From: Tubulinosema ratisbonensis
Taxonomy: Eukaryota; Microsporidia; Tubulinosematidae
Assembly: GCA_004000155.1 (NCBI GenBank)
Contig: RCSS01000427.1
Location: forward strand, 1-18,742
Reading direction: 5' to 3'
DNA length: 18,742 bases
Part shown: positions 1-9,706 of the stretch, piece after piece
How positions within the stretch are numbered: position 1 is the first letter of the stretch
Layout of the letters: each line of letters begins with the position of its first letter
Program-made: the position numbers and the translations under genes
Notes under the pieces: generated by a model
The model's input: the letters and a program-made list of their open reading frames with translations, nothing else
Told to the model about the DNA's origin: nothing
The model's database searches: none

Positions 1-393
1 CCAAAAACTAAGAGTTTTTATGTTTCACGGGAGCAAAAGCATCAAGAAGAGCAACAAAAAAATGTCGCAGAACAAGCGAAATTAGTTGCAGTGGATAAGT
101 ATGCCAGCTATAATGTTATTTTTAAAAGAGGTATGGACGAAAGATCAGTACGTAGGATGATGTTCATTATGGAAGGAGAAGACAATTTTGAACTCAGGTC
201 ATTAAGAAGCAAAATGACTGAGGTAATAAAAAAGAGTTCAAAAAATTTACAAGATGATTTTTATGAGAAAGGTGTAGATGGCAAATTGCCAGAAAATTGG
301 GAAGCGTTTAAAGTGTACGTAGAAGAATATTGCACTGAACAGAGTATAAGTTCCTTAAAAAATACATTAATGAAAGCTGGGCAGAATACATAA
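1..393 (+). pseudogene. gag: Ty3/gypsy retrotransposon Gag, 5'-partial, frame-broken
   Basis: This reading frame is open from the first base of the window, so its true start lies to the left. The first in-frame ATG is an internal Met, and the GTG at 91 is not a credible start. The visible protein is charged and Lys/Glu-rich, and carries a segment with NWEAFKVYVEEYC that resembles the W..F....F pattern of the retrotransposon Gag domain. Gag would form the particle that packages element RNA. The frame stops at 391-393, but the Gag-like sequence continues at once in the -1 frame (WAEYISRMYDW from about 378), so the gene is split by a frame change at the A6 run 357-362. It belongs to the same element as the pol frame downstream. 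Family assignment rests on the linked zinc knuckles and RT more than on this part alone. Confidence 0.75.
357..363 (+). other. A AAA AAT run at the gag frame change
   Basis: In the upstream gag frame the codons read TTA AAA AAT, so these seven bases match the X XXY YYZ pattern of a -1 slippery site. The downstream coding frame is exactly -1 relative to gag. The site lies inside gag, ahead of the zinc knuckles, where programmed shifting is not expected. A one-base length change in the A run, as mutation or sequencing error, is the simpler explanation. Confidence 0.4.
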
Positions 394-398
394 GTAGA

Positions 399-1907
399 AT
401 GTATGATTGGGCTAGGCTAAGAAATCTGTCAGAAAATGATGTTATTGACAAGTTAAGAAAAGAAAAAATTCCCCAAATGCTACAAAATATGTGTTATATG
501 CCTAATATAAGTCTAAATACTATTTTAGAGAGAACAAAAGAGTTTGAGAAGCAATCAAAAAGATTTTCAAAAAAAGAAAATATAAATTTAAAGAACACCA
601 AAAATGAAAATAAAGATATAAATTACGATGATAAAAAGTGTTTTATTTGTAAAAAATCTGGCCACATGTTTAAAAATTGTCGCAGCCGTAAAACAAAGTG
701 CTACAAATGCGGTAAGAATGGTCATTACAGTAACGAATGTGATGGTAAGATTAACAATGTATTAGTAAAAGAATACATTGACACCAGAAATATAAGAATT
801 CAAAATAAAAACTTCATGACTATTTTTGACACTGGAGCATCAGACAACATGATGTGCTCTGGAGTTTTGAAGCAGTTGAAGAAAATTGATGTGTTACCAA
901 TAAAGAAAACATATAAGTGTTTTGATGGTAGTAAAAATACAACAGAAGGAACGGCGGAAATAGAATTTGAATACGATGGTCGAGTATTCAAAGAGCAGTT
1001 CAATATTGTTAAGAATGACAAAGAAGAAAATATATTACTAAGTAACAATTTCGTTAAATCGCTTGAGAAAAAAATAAAAGCTATACCTATGGAATGTAGA
1101 ATAGATACTCAAGGAAAGGGCCCAGTGAGTTGGAGTAGGCCAATAAGATCACAAAAAGACAAAAAAGATTTTGATTATTTGTTAACAGAATTGGAAGGTA
1201 AAGGTATTATAGAGCCAAGTACATCAGAATGGCTCAATCCTGTAGTTCTTACGAGGAAAAGGTCGGGAGAATTGAGGTTTTGCGTGGACTTTAGGAGATT
1301 AAACGATCTCGTAGTTTTAGACGAATTTGAAATACCTCGTATAGGAGAAATGATAAATCAATTACATAACAAAAAATATTTTACATTGATAGATTTGAAG
1401 GATGGATTCTTTCAAATCAATATTAGAAAAGAAGATCGTAAGAAAACTGCTTTTTACACGGGAACTAAATTGATGCAGTTTGTAAAAATGCCTCAAGGGT
1501 TTAAAAACTCACCAGCTATATTTCAAAGAACTATGAATGTAGTATTTCAAGATTTGATTGGAAGTAAATGTTTTGTTTATATAGATGATATATTAATCTT
1601 TGGAGAAACTAAAGAAGAACACGACAGTAACCTAGAAATCGTTTTAAAAAAAATAGAAGAATATGGATTAATAGAAAACACAGAGAAACGTCAAGAATGT
1701 TTAGAGGAAATCGACTTCTTAGGATACAGAATTTCCTTAAATAAAATAAAGCCACTGTTAAAAAGATGTCAAGGTATTATAGACTATTCAACACCAAGAA
1801 CAAGAAAACAACTACAACGTTTTCTTGGAGTCATAAACTATGATAGAAATTTCATCAAAGGCANTGTATTGATCTACAAAAATAAAAATGCGATATTATG
1901 CTCTTAA
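399..1907 (+). pseudogene. pol: Ty3/gypsy Gag-Pol: zinc knuckles, protease, reverse transcriptase; 3'-truncated
   Basis: Coding similarity begins before this first Met, and the frame is open from 339. From Met 399, residues 81-94 and 101-114 are two CX2CX4HX4C zinc knuckles (nucleocapsid). DTGAS at 144-148 is the aspartic protease active site. Residues about 230-485 are a Ty3/gypsy-type reverse transcriptase with FCVDFRRLND, FTLIDLKDGFF (first catalytic Asp near 332), MPQGFKNSPAIFQ and YIDD at 394-397 (the other two Asp), then FLGYRIS. The enzyme copies element RNA to DNA. The RT catalytic residues are intact. The frame runs into the connection domain (FLGVINYDRNFIKG), then diverges near 1863, next to an N at 1864, and stops 14 codons later. 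RNase H and integrase are therefore missing. Protease and RT are fused with a short linker. The element looks fairly young but dead. Confidence 0.93.
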
Positions 1908-1992
1908 TATAGTTAGAATACAAATCCTTTTATTATAGTTGTTAAAAATGCATATTCGACTGCTTTTTCATAAGAATATATAAATTTCTTGT

Positions 1993-2121
1993 AACCAAAG
2001 CCTACAAGATAAGGTAGACTTGGGCAGCCAATAGAGTGTATTGGGTGAGTTTTAGAGGGTGAAATGCTTGCAGTATCTTGAGCTATACCTAAGTATGTAG
2101 AAACATATTTTACCACATGTT
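1993..2121 (-). repeat. Degenerate dispersed repeat, copy A (inverted relative to 9578-9706)
   Basis: Read on the minus strand, these 129 bases align without gaps to 9578-9706 on the plus strand, with about 26 differences by my hand count (roughly 80% identity). Most differences are transitions. Shared blocks include ACCCTCTAAAACT, CACTCTATTG and GGCTTTGGT. Copy A lies in a minus-strand frame open from 2116 to 1913 (67 codons, GTG at its start, no credible ATG). Copy B has one stop in the matching frame, so the repeat may descend from a coding sequence. I do not recognise the product. Weaker similarity may continue toward 1930. It sits directly beyond the truncated pol, so it could belong to whatever disrupted that element. 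Confidence 0.75.
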
Positions 2122-5100
2122 TTTTAACAAAATATTATACTTTATATAGAAGATATAGCGAAAAAATCTTTGAGTAAATTTCCCATCCTTAGGCAACAAG
2201 AAAAATCTCGCCTTTAAAACTTTTTCAAACAAAATAACACATTATTCTTTAAAATAAAATAAAGGGGGATTTTAAAAAAACAATAATACTAAAATCAAAG
2301 AAATTTGTTTGAACTTATTTTGCTTTGAACTAAATGTTTTAATTTAGATTGTCAAGGACCATAAATAAAAAATGATTTAATAAATAATTTGATTAAATCA
2401 CAATTTGAATTGTAATTAAATGTACATAAAATTATAAAACAATCAACCAAATAGCATCAATAGCTGTTCAAAATATTTATATGCATATCATATTAAAACT
2501 TAGTTGCACCTTTGTATCTGATATAACTTGTTTAATAATATTTGTTTATTATGTGTGGTTACATGGGGGTTATATGACTCAAGATTAGATTTTTCGAGAA
2601 AATAAAAAAGAGAGTTATAATTACTATCTTTTTTGTGTCTAATCTTTTTAAAAATCTATCTTTATCTCTTAATATATCTATTTATTACTTCATTCTCTTT
2701 AATGTTGCTTTTTAACATTTTCAAATTTAAACATAAGCTACTTTTTCTTTTTATCAGTAAAAAAGGTCTATTTAAAAGATATAATTCGCCTCTGTCGGAC
2801 TTTACCGTCTTTTTTGAAATAAAATATATAGATAATAAATATGAGCTTTGATTATTATTTTACTTAAAAATATAAAGAAAAATGATAATTAATTTCTTTA
2901 AATTAATTTATCCCATTAATTGATTATAAATGAAAAGTTTTTGTAGTTGTATTTAAAAGCAGCAAAAAAATCTAAAATAAAACTATTTTTATTTATAAAT
3001 ATTAAACCTTTATAAGGTTTTTGCGTCCAAATTTAAATTTAAAGTTAAGATTAATTTTTTTTATGTATAATCTTTAAAAAAATCTCTTTATACCTTTTTT
3101 GATATAAAATAAAAACATTGAGTAAAACTTTGATCATTCATGGTGTTAAAAGTCAGCAATTATATGTAAACTAATGATTTGTTAGTATTTTATTATTTTT
3201 AGTTGTGTCTTTAGAACTAGTTTTTAAACAAGGATTCTAAATATTTTTTAATTTTATCATAATCTTTTAAATTTATTTGTAAAAACTATCAAAGAAAATT
3301 TAAAACTAATCAATAATTATGAAATATACATAAAATCTTTAAATATGTTTGTATCTAAGCTTTGGAACAGTTTATAACATCAATTTTTGTTGTTATTTTA
3401 ATTTATAGAGAATTTATTTTTGAAAGAAATTTCATTCTTTTATTACGTGTCTCCTCTTAATATATTTTCAAATTACAACTTATGTTAATTTTTCTAAATC
3501 ATTGAAAATTTTAAAAATTTTTTTTGTAAAACAATAGAGAAAAATATGCTCAAAAACATAATAATTCTTTTTGAAAATATATCTATTTTTTCTAAATAAA
3601 AATATTATTTTTTGATTTTATACCAAACTCTTTGATAACTAAGTTTACATATTCTTTCTTAAAATTAATAATATTACAAATTTTTTTAAAAAACCAATAA
3701 AAATCATACCTTGTCTATCTATTAATTTATATATTTTTCCACAGTATTACTTTACTCTACATAAGATATTTTATAACTTAAAATTTATTCAAAATATAGT
3801 CGATTATAAATCTCTAGTTGAAATGTATACAAGATCGACAAGTATTTACATAAATTTTATTAAAACAAAACTATTGTAGATAGTTTATTTGCCAGGCAGA
3901 AGTTTATTTGGAATAGTCAGTTTTGTAATCTAAATTATGATAAATGGTCTCTTCTTTGTAAATTAGAATCGTACTGAAAATTTGCTTTTTTGAAAAGTCC
4001 GAATACAGTAAAAAATATTTTTGTTCTAAAATTAAATATTTATTTGATATTACGTTAATTCAGATTGAATTAATATTGAAAGTACAATAAGAATGTCATT
4101 TTATAGCTTTTTTTATAAGATGAGAAAAGGTATTATTTAATTATAATTTTTTTCTTTTTAAAAGAACCGGAATCCTTTCTCTTGTCTAATTCTTGAGCTT
4201 ATCATCTATATTTGGTAAAATTATTAAGTCATTTTGAATATATGTACTTCTATTATATAAACTTATTGTATGCAATGAATAAATACACTTTATATTGAAA
4301 TGAAGGTACATGAAGTTATTAAAAAGACAGTTATTTATTTTTCTTCTTTTAAACTATTTGAGAAAATTTCTATTACATTTTCTTTTTTTAGTCTAATAAA
4401 CTTTATACTTCAAAATTCTAATCGTCAGCGATAAGACAAGTATCCAGCTCATACTTATTCTGATTACATAGGTATATATTGTTTAATTTAACTCGTTCAA
4501 ACTTTGATTCAATTTATAAATCAGCATATGCACTCAACGAAAACAATAAAAGTTTTTATCATAATAAAATCTATAATATTTAATAAAATTTTTTTAATTT
4601 AAAAAGTCATTTATTCGCAAACATTCTAACAAATAAAAATAATGAATTTTTTAATTTACGTCATTTGATCGTGTCTTAACAATATAGAAAATCTTATGAC
4701 AGCCGTATCTAACTGACTTAAATTTATCTTTATTTGAATTGTTTATTTGGTTAATATTTCTTTTTTATACTATTTATAAATTTTATCTAAATGTTCATTT
4801 AGTTTTGATATTTTTCACAAAAAGTTAATATTTCTAATTTACTGGTGCATTACATATAAATTTACAACTTACAATGAAAACAAGATTTTCAATTTGAATT
4901 ACGTAATTACATAATTAATATTTAAATCTTATAAAATAAGAAATCAACAATTAATTTATGATAAAAAATATTTAAAAACAAAAAACTTAGGTAAAAGAAA
5001 ATCCTGTATTTTTTAACTCCTTCTAAAATCATTCTAACATTATATCAATTCATAAACTTACTAGTAATTTTTTTTCAAAATGAAAAAACGGAACTTTTAT

Positions 5101-5245
5101 CGATGAAAATATAAAATTTTTACCAATTTAAAATTTATTTTACAAAATCCATATATATAAATTTTACCAAATTGTTGATTTGCTATAAATAGTAAATTTA
5201 TAAAAAAATTTTTTATTTTTAAAAATACAAAAACTTTACCCATTA
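2122..5245. other. AT-rich gene-poor region
   Basis: I see no gene with recognisable similarity, no start-site CCC motif and no RNA gene in this roughly 3.1 kb stretch. It is dominated by A/T homopolymer runs and short A+T words. The one longer Met-initiated frame (2633-2851, 72 codons, Phe/Leu/Lys/Ile-rich) has the composition expected of random AT-rich sequence. A fragmentary frame near 3876-4060 is no better than chance. The region may hold decayed transposon DNA beyond recognition. Confidence 0.6.
5235..5241 (+). promoter_or_regulatory. Microsporidian CCC start-site motif (TTTACCC)
   Basis: TTTACCC ends four bases before the ATG at 5246. The same heptamer sits just ahead of the proposed eS1 start on the other strand (13330-13336). 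A CCC or GGG motif just upstream of the start codon is a known feature of microsporidian genes. Its presence supports the long frame at 5246 as a real expressed gene and supports this ATG as its start. Confidence 0.7.
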
Positions 5246-7090
5246 ATGTCTTTAATAAAGAGATTAGGTGTTAAAACTATTACATTATGTTTTTTTATTG
5301 GTTTAAATAAAGGCGCTGAAGGAAATTCTAGGGATGTTTGTTCCTTTTCTATGAATGGTAGAGAGGCTGCGATGATAGGTAAAAGTGTTACAATGACTTC
5401 AACACCCGAAGATGATTGTTTGGTATATACTTCTACAGCGCAACATACTTTTCAGATGAAGAGTTTTAGTAAACAACAGGGTGTAAAACCTAAAATCATA
5501 GTAAATCATGAGCCTTTGCATAAACAGCAAACAAATCAAGAAAAACCGACAAGATATTTTAATCCCAATCAATATCAACCTTATTGTCCTTTTGATTTAC
5601 AATGTAGTTATTCTGAGGATTCTAGTATCGATTCGACTAGCTTACCTTTCAATAGTACACATTTTCAATACAGTAAAGATTATTCAAGAGCGCTACAAAG
5701 AGAATCTAGAAAAGATGGAGATAAAAACACTAGAGGGGGTTTTTCAGATAGAATAGGCAACTATGATCAGCTTATCGGGTCACAAAAATTTTCAGGTCCA
5801 TCTTTCAAAAGAAAAGAAGAAATTTCTTATATAGGAACTGAAAATGATTTTCCTGAAAGAATAGGCACTTGGGAGGAATTCGTCAAAACTGCAAGCTCAG
5901 AAAAGCAAAGAAGTTCGTATTTAGAAACTTCATTCCCTTATTATGAAAAGAGCTTAGGGTCCGAAAATCTCGAAACCCCGTCCGTAATGGAAAATGAATT
6001 TTTACAATCAATGAAACAAATTGCAATAAACGAGCCACCTAAACATACAAATTCAATAANAAGTGATTGTAGAGATTTACAAAGACAAAGAGCACAGGAA
6101 ATATTTAAAGAATCATATTCACCTTTTTTATCTAGTTTAGGTGATAGAGTTTGTTTCTCACAAGAGAGTAAAAGTGACAATAGACTTCAATTTTCTATGG
6201 ATGATTCTTATAAACACCCAAGTGGTCTACAATTATTAGAAAATNGATCAAATTTTATAAGAGCAGAAACTTATTCGCATAATAGAACTTATCAGTCAGG
6301 TGATAATGGTAAAGAAGTAGAAGATGCCCAAAGCTATAATGAAGCAAATATGCATATAATTGAATATCACTATGATACAAAACACTTCGGCAATCCAATT
6401 AGAAATTGTCTTGGTATTTGTTCTTTCGAAAAAAATGAAATTAGTTTTTCTTGCATAAAAATTGATATTACTCCAGTACATAATCATATTTTTAAAGCAA
6501 ATCTTGTTAATCATAAAATATTTAAACTTGAAAAGAGACTAAGTGAACATCTTATGATAAGATTAAATAAACGTGCAAAAGAGAAATTACTTAACCATTA
6601 TATAAATCATTTAGTTGAAGATAAACAAAAAAAATCAGAATTATTTAGAACTAACAAGATACTTGAAACAGCATTTAATGAATTAAGTGAATCTAGTGGA
6701 ATAAATAAAATTACTTGTATAACATTTCTTTACTGGATTACATATAATTTTGGAAAAACTGGTTCGTTTAAAAATCAAGATTCTTTAGAAGAAATCAATT
6801 TCTTTTTAGAACCACACAAAAACTATAAAAATGTTAATTTTTATTCATCATTGCTCTGTTCTTTAAAATACTGGAAAATTCAAAATTACCAATTTACAGA
6901 TTTTTATAATACAATTAGAATATTTTTTGATGTTATACTGAGAAATTATATTAAAATGAATAACAACGATGACAACGCTGTGCAAAAACTAATAACAAGC
7001 ATAAGAAATGAATTAAGTAATATGTATAAAATTTTATTAGGAGATAAACATGCTGAAGCAGTTGGTGGAATCTGCATTTCAATTAAATAA
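5246..7090 (+). CDS. Hypothetical protein, 614 aa, possibly secreted
   Basis: I do not recognise a family. The N-terminus (KRLGVK, then TITLCFFIGL, then GAEG) looks like a short signal peptide, suggesting entry to the secretory pathway; this is inference. Residues about 50-360 are polar and low in hydrophobics, rich in Ser, Gln, Asn and Tyr, and contain a short near-repeat: FSDRIGNYDQLI (166-177) and FPERIGTWEEFV (202-213). Residues about 400-614 are more ordered-looking and Lys/Asn/Ile/Phe-rich. No transmembrane segment is obvious after the N-terminus. N calls fall in codons 272 and 334; the second reads NGA, so a T there would be a stop. The start is set by the TTTACCC motif at -11 to -5. 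The stop codon overlaps an AATAAA. Its length is far beyond chance in such AT-rich DNA. It stands alone, with no gene within 3 kb on either side, and may be a lineage-specific secreted or host-interaction protein. Confidence 0.8.
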   Translation: MSLIKRLGVKTITLCFFIGLNKGAEGNSRDVCSFSMNGREAAMIGKSVTMTSTPEDDCLVYTSTAQHTFQMKSFSKQQGVKPKIIVNHEPLHKQQTNQEKPTRYFNPNQYQPYCPFDLQCSYSEDSSIDSTSLPFNSTHFQYSKDYSRALQRESRKDGDKNTRGGFSDRIGNYDQLIGSQKFSGPSFKRKEEISYIGTENDFPERIGTWEEFVKTASSEKQRSSYLETSFPYYEKSLGSENLETPSVMENEFLQSMKQIAINEPPKHTNSIXSDCRDLQRQRAQEIFKESYSPFLSSLGDRVCFSQESKSDNRLQFSMDDSYKHPSGLQLLENXSNFIRAETYSHNRTYQSGDNGKEVEDAQSYNEANMHIIEYHYDTKHFGNPIRNCLGICSFEKNEISFSCIKIDITPVHNHIFKANLVNHKIFKLEKRLSEHLMIRLNKRAKEKLLNHYINHLVEDKQKKSELFRTNKILETAFNELSESSGINKITCITFLYWITYNFGKTGSFKNQDSLEEINFFLEPHKNYKNVNFYSSLLCSLKYWKIQNYQFTDFYNTIRIFFDVILRNYIKMNNNDDNAVQKLITSIRNELSNMYKILLGDKHAEAVGGICISIK

Positions 7091-7091
7091 A
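7086..7091 (+). terminator. AATAAA poly(A) signal containing the stop codon
   Basis: The last codons read AAA TAA followed by A, so the TAA stop (7088-7090) lies inside a perfect AATAAA. Similar overlaps occur at three other genes in this window. It implies a very short 3' UTR if the signal is used. Confidence 0.5.
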
Positions 7092-9577
7092 ATTTTTTTA
7101 ATCATTATTTTAAATATACAAATATTTTAAAAAAAATATATTTTTAATCAAAGCTTACTGAAATGTTTTTTAATTTTATATAAATAATAAGATTTTAAAA
7201 TAAGTACTTGGAAAAAAATATAAAATATTTTTTAATTTATTTTTTAAAAAATAATTTAAACAATAAACATAAAATATAGCTTTGAAAAAATTGTAGTTAT
7301 AATGATCCTTATCTAACACAAATAAATGTTTGTGTAAATAGATAAAAATGTGCTTGTAAAATATTTTATGTTCTTTGAAACGAGAATAATAATATTTTTG
7401 ATTTTTCAAAATAACTAGTTAGAAATTAAAAGTGTATTTCAGAACACAAATGTTTATTAATAACTACTTTATAGAAGTTTTTTTAAAATTATTTTGATCT
7501 TGCATTTATTTTATATGCCATTTATCAAGATCCATGAGTTCTAAAATTAATGTTTTATATTGAAAACATTGATTTTCAAGAAATAAATTGGGGCAGTGTT
7601 TTGGTCCTTTAAAGACTTATAATCTAAGCATTTTAAACTTGTTTTATATCTTTAACTAAGAAAAAAATATAAAAATTTTATTACCTAAAGCTGTTACAAT
7701 TATCCCTTAGCTAACAATCTGCACCCAGAAAATTAATGACCATTAATGATTTGAGTACAAAAATGACCTAAAAAGATTTTTTTTATTGAGTAATTAGATA
7801 TAGAGATACACATATTTAAATAAGAGGGATAAAAAAACAAAATAAGACGCAGATTATCACAAATAGAACTTTTAAACTTTGAGGAAGCAATTTATTTTTA
7901 AAAACATTTTGAAATTTTAGATATTCTTTATAATAAAGGAGGTTTTTGTAGTGATAATAATCAACTAAAAAAATCAATTTTTAAAAGAAAAATAAATAAA
8001 CCGATAAGCCCACGATGCCAGAAGAACCAAGAATAAATAAAAACATTAAAAAAGATTTTTTTAAATAAACATACAGTATCACACCTGCCTAGAAGGCAGA
8101 CAGAGAAGTCCGATTCTCTATCTAACCTCCAAGGAAGTATTTCCTTCTTAGAGTATTATTTTAGAACAAAAGAGCTTTCAGGCAAACACTTCAGTTATAT
8201 CAAATTTAGGTGCTAAAATGCTTGTTAGATTCTGTAAAATTTTAATAAAATCTAAAAAATCACTTTTCAATAAAATCTTAACAGAGACAAAAGGTGAACT
8301 TTATGAAAAAATGCTTAAACAAACATATTTAATCCTAAACGAAAAGCATAATAAGGATACATATGTATATAATTTGATTTGCTTATGATTTAAGCTTACA
8401 AAATAGTAAATCTAAAAAATTTTCTAGTGGGGCTTTTTTTATATATACTGCCAATATATTGTAAAAAATTTAGATTGTTCCTTTCCTAATATAATTATTC
8501 TTTTGGTTTGGGCTAAATAAATTTACTAGATTAAATATAAAATCCAAATTTAACGCTTTTCAAAATTTGGAAATATTGACCTTAAACTATAATAAATATA
8601 AGAACAATGTATTAAATTATAGAGTATAGGTTTATAGGTTATTTAAGACAAACTCAATTTAAAATGTTATAGAGTATGTATTTATGTCAATCACCTTGGA
8701 TTTTATAAGTTACAAGTTATCAGTAGACAAAATGACGTTGATATATATGATAGTCTATTGCGATAGTTGAGTCTAAATTAATTATTTAAATCTTAGAATG
8801 ATATATAGTTGGGCTGTTTAATTATTGTGATCATATTTTTGGGGTAGTGACAAAATATGCTTAAAAGAAGTGATAAAAAAGAGATGGTAGGTAGAAAGAA
8901 AGAACAACAACAAAAGATGCTATAAAACAAATAAAGTTGTCATTTCAGATATATTTAATGTTTTAACCGCGATAATACTAAAAATATTTTGCTGCGGGAA
9001 AAGATTTCTTTTTGATAATTTAAGACTCTAAATGCAAATTATTCTTAAAATTTAGAAAATATATTAAAACAGCCTATTTAGAGTATTAACATAAGTTTAT
9101 ATTTATTAAAATCTAACATATTATAGATTTCAAGAAAGTTGAATCGTTGATTCCAAAGTTAAATTTTATGGTAACAAATTTTAGTATCCGTTAAAATTTT
9201 TAAATCAATGCAACAATGTTAAATTACATGGTAAGTATTTAACGAAAGAGGTGTCTCGAGCTTGCTTTATTCAGTATGCATAATCGAAGTTCAACAAATG
9301 TTCACTGTATATTTGAATTATAAATTTAATTAGAAAACAAACAACCATTATTTAACTAGTTTGAAGTCAATTTTAAAATTTCTCAATTATATGGAAGAAT
9401 GTGAACAAGGATTATAAGATTTAAGTAGTTGAAATCTAAATAATTGAATTATGTGCCACAAATATGAATTTGTAACTTTTGTGAAAAATATCAATTTTTT
9501 ACTGTCTACAAGTGGGGAATTCGTGTAAAGATCTTTTGCTATACCTTCTATAAAAATATTAATACCAAGTCACAAGA
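7092..9577. other. AT-rich gene-poor region with one structured patch
   Basis: No recognisable gene. The notable object is the three-hairpin cluster at 8085-8146, listed separately. A 56-codon frame begins at 8218 and a mostly open plus frame with scattered stops runs about 8525-8775; both fit chance for this composition, and neither has a CCC motif or recognisable motifs. Two imperfect copies of a roughly 25-base word containing GTTAAATT and ATGGTAA lie about 60 bases apart near 9155-9235. The rest is A/T homopolymer-rich sequence. Confidence 0.55.
8085..8146. ncRNA. Cluster of three perfect hairpins; candidate structured RNA
   Basis: Three uninterrupted stems follow one another. CTGCC/GGCAG has a 5-base loop (8085-8099). 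AGAGAA/TTCTCT has the 6-base loop GTCCGA (8102-8119). AAGGAA/TTCCTT has the 4-base loop GTAT (8131-8146), possibly extended by CTC (8127-8129) pairing with GAG (8151-8153). The patch is clearly richer in G and C than its surroundings, which in AT-rich genomes often marks functional RNA. I tested it by eye against tRNA, 5S rRNA, U6 and SRP RNA and none fits: the second stem has a 6-base loop rather than a tRNA T-loop, and ACAGAGA is present without the following U6 bases. Strand is unknown because the stems work on both. Confidence 0.3.
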
Positions 9578-9706
9578 AACATATGATAAAATATGTTTTT
9601 ACATAATTAATTGTAGCGCAAAGTACTGTGAGTTTTTTACCCTCTAAAACTTACTCTATGCACTCTATTGACTGCCTAAGTCTGTCTTACCTTGCAGGCT
9701 TTGGTC
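9578..9706 (+). repeat. Degenerate dispersed repeat, copy B
   Basis: This is the plus-strand partner of 1993-2121. It aligns over 129 bases without gaps at roughly 80% identity by hand count, so the two copies are inverted and about 7.5 kb apart. In the frame that is open in copy A, this copy reads MIKYVFT, a stop, then a run including PSKTYSMHSIDCLSLSYLAGFG, against PSKTHPIHSIGCPSLPYLVGFG in copy A. The frame is kept without indels, which hints at an ancestral protein. After about 9710 similarity becomes patchy. No terminal inverted repeats or target duplications are evident. Confidence 0.75.

Larger units (their letters stand above)
1..1865 (+). mobile_element. Truncated Ty3/gypsy LTR retrotransposon (element 1)
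   Basis: The element comprises gag, protease and RT in the order typical of Ty3/gypsy. The left part lies outside the window. No LTR, primer-binding site or polypurine tract is visible. The right boundary is an abrupt loss of pol similarity at about 1863-1866. Since an undetermined base sits exactly there, the break could be a real deletion or insertion junction, or an assembly join. Its RT is clearly different from that of the decayed element at 15690-17740, so at least two gypsy lineages are present. Confidence 0.85.

Noticed and set aside
91..93. GTG as the start of the gag frame
   Set aside because: The frame is open to the window edge and eukaryotic genes do not normally use GTG; the gene is 5'-partial.
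2633..2851. 72-codon plus-strand frame rich in Leu, Phe, Ile and Lys
   Set aside because: Composition simply reflects AT-rich DNA; no start motif and no recognisable domain.
3876..4060. Open run of about 36 codons, a stop, and 26 more, including KWSLLCKLESY
   Set aside because: Too short, no supporting motif or neighbouring similarity.
8098..8123. U6 snRNA or 5S rRNA in the hairpin cluster
   Set aside because: ACAGAGA is present but the invariant bases that follow in U6 are not, and the 5S AAGTTAAGC-like segment is absent.
8218..8388. 56-codon Met-initiated frame on the plus strand just after the hairpin cluster (open from 8152)
   Set aside because: Frames of this length are expected several times by chance given the AT-rich stop frequency; no CCC motif and no recognisable motif.
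8510..8775. Plus-strand frame with only a few stops over about 85 codons
   Set aside because: Stops are fewer than average but within what a search over six frames would turn up; no similarity recognised.
9155..9235. Two imperfect copies of a word containing GTTAAATT and ATGGTAA about 60 bases apart
   Set aside because: Similarity covers only about 25 bases with mismatches; could easily be chance in this composition.
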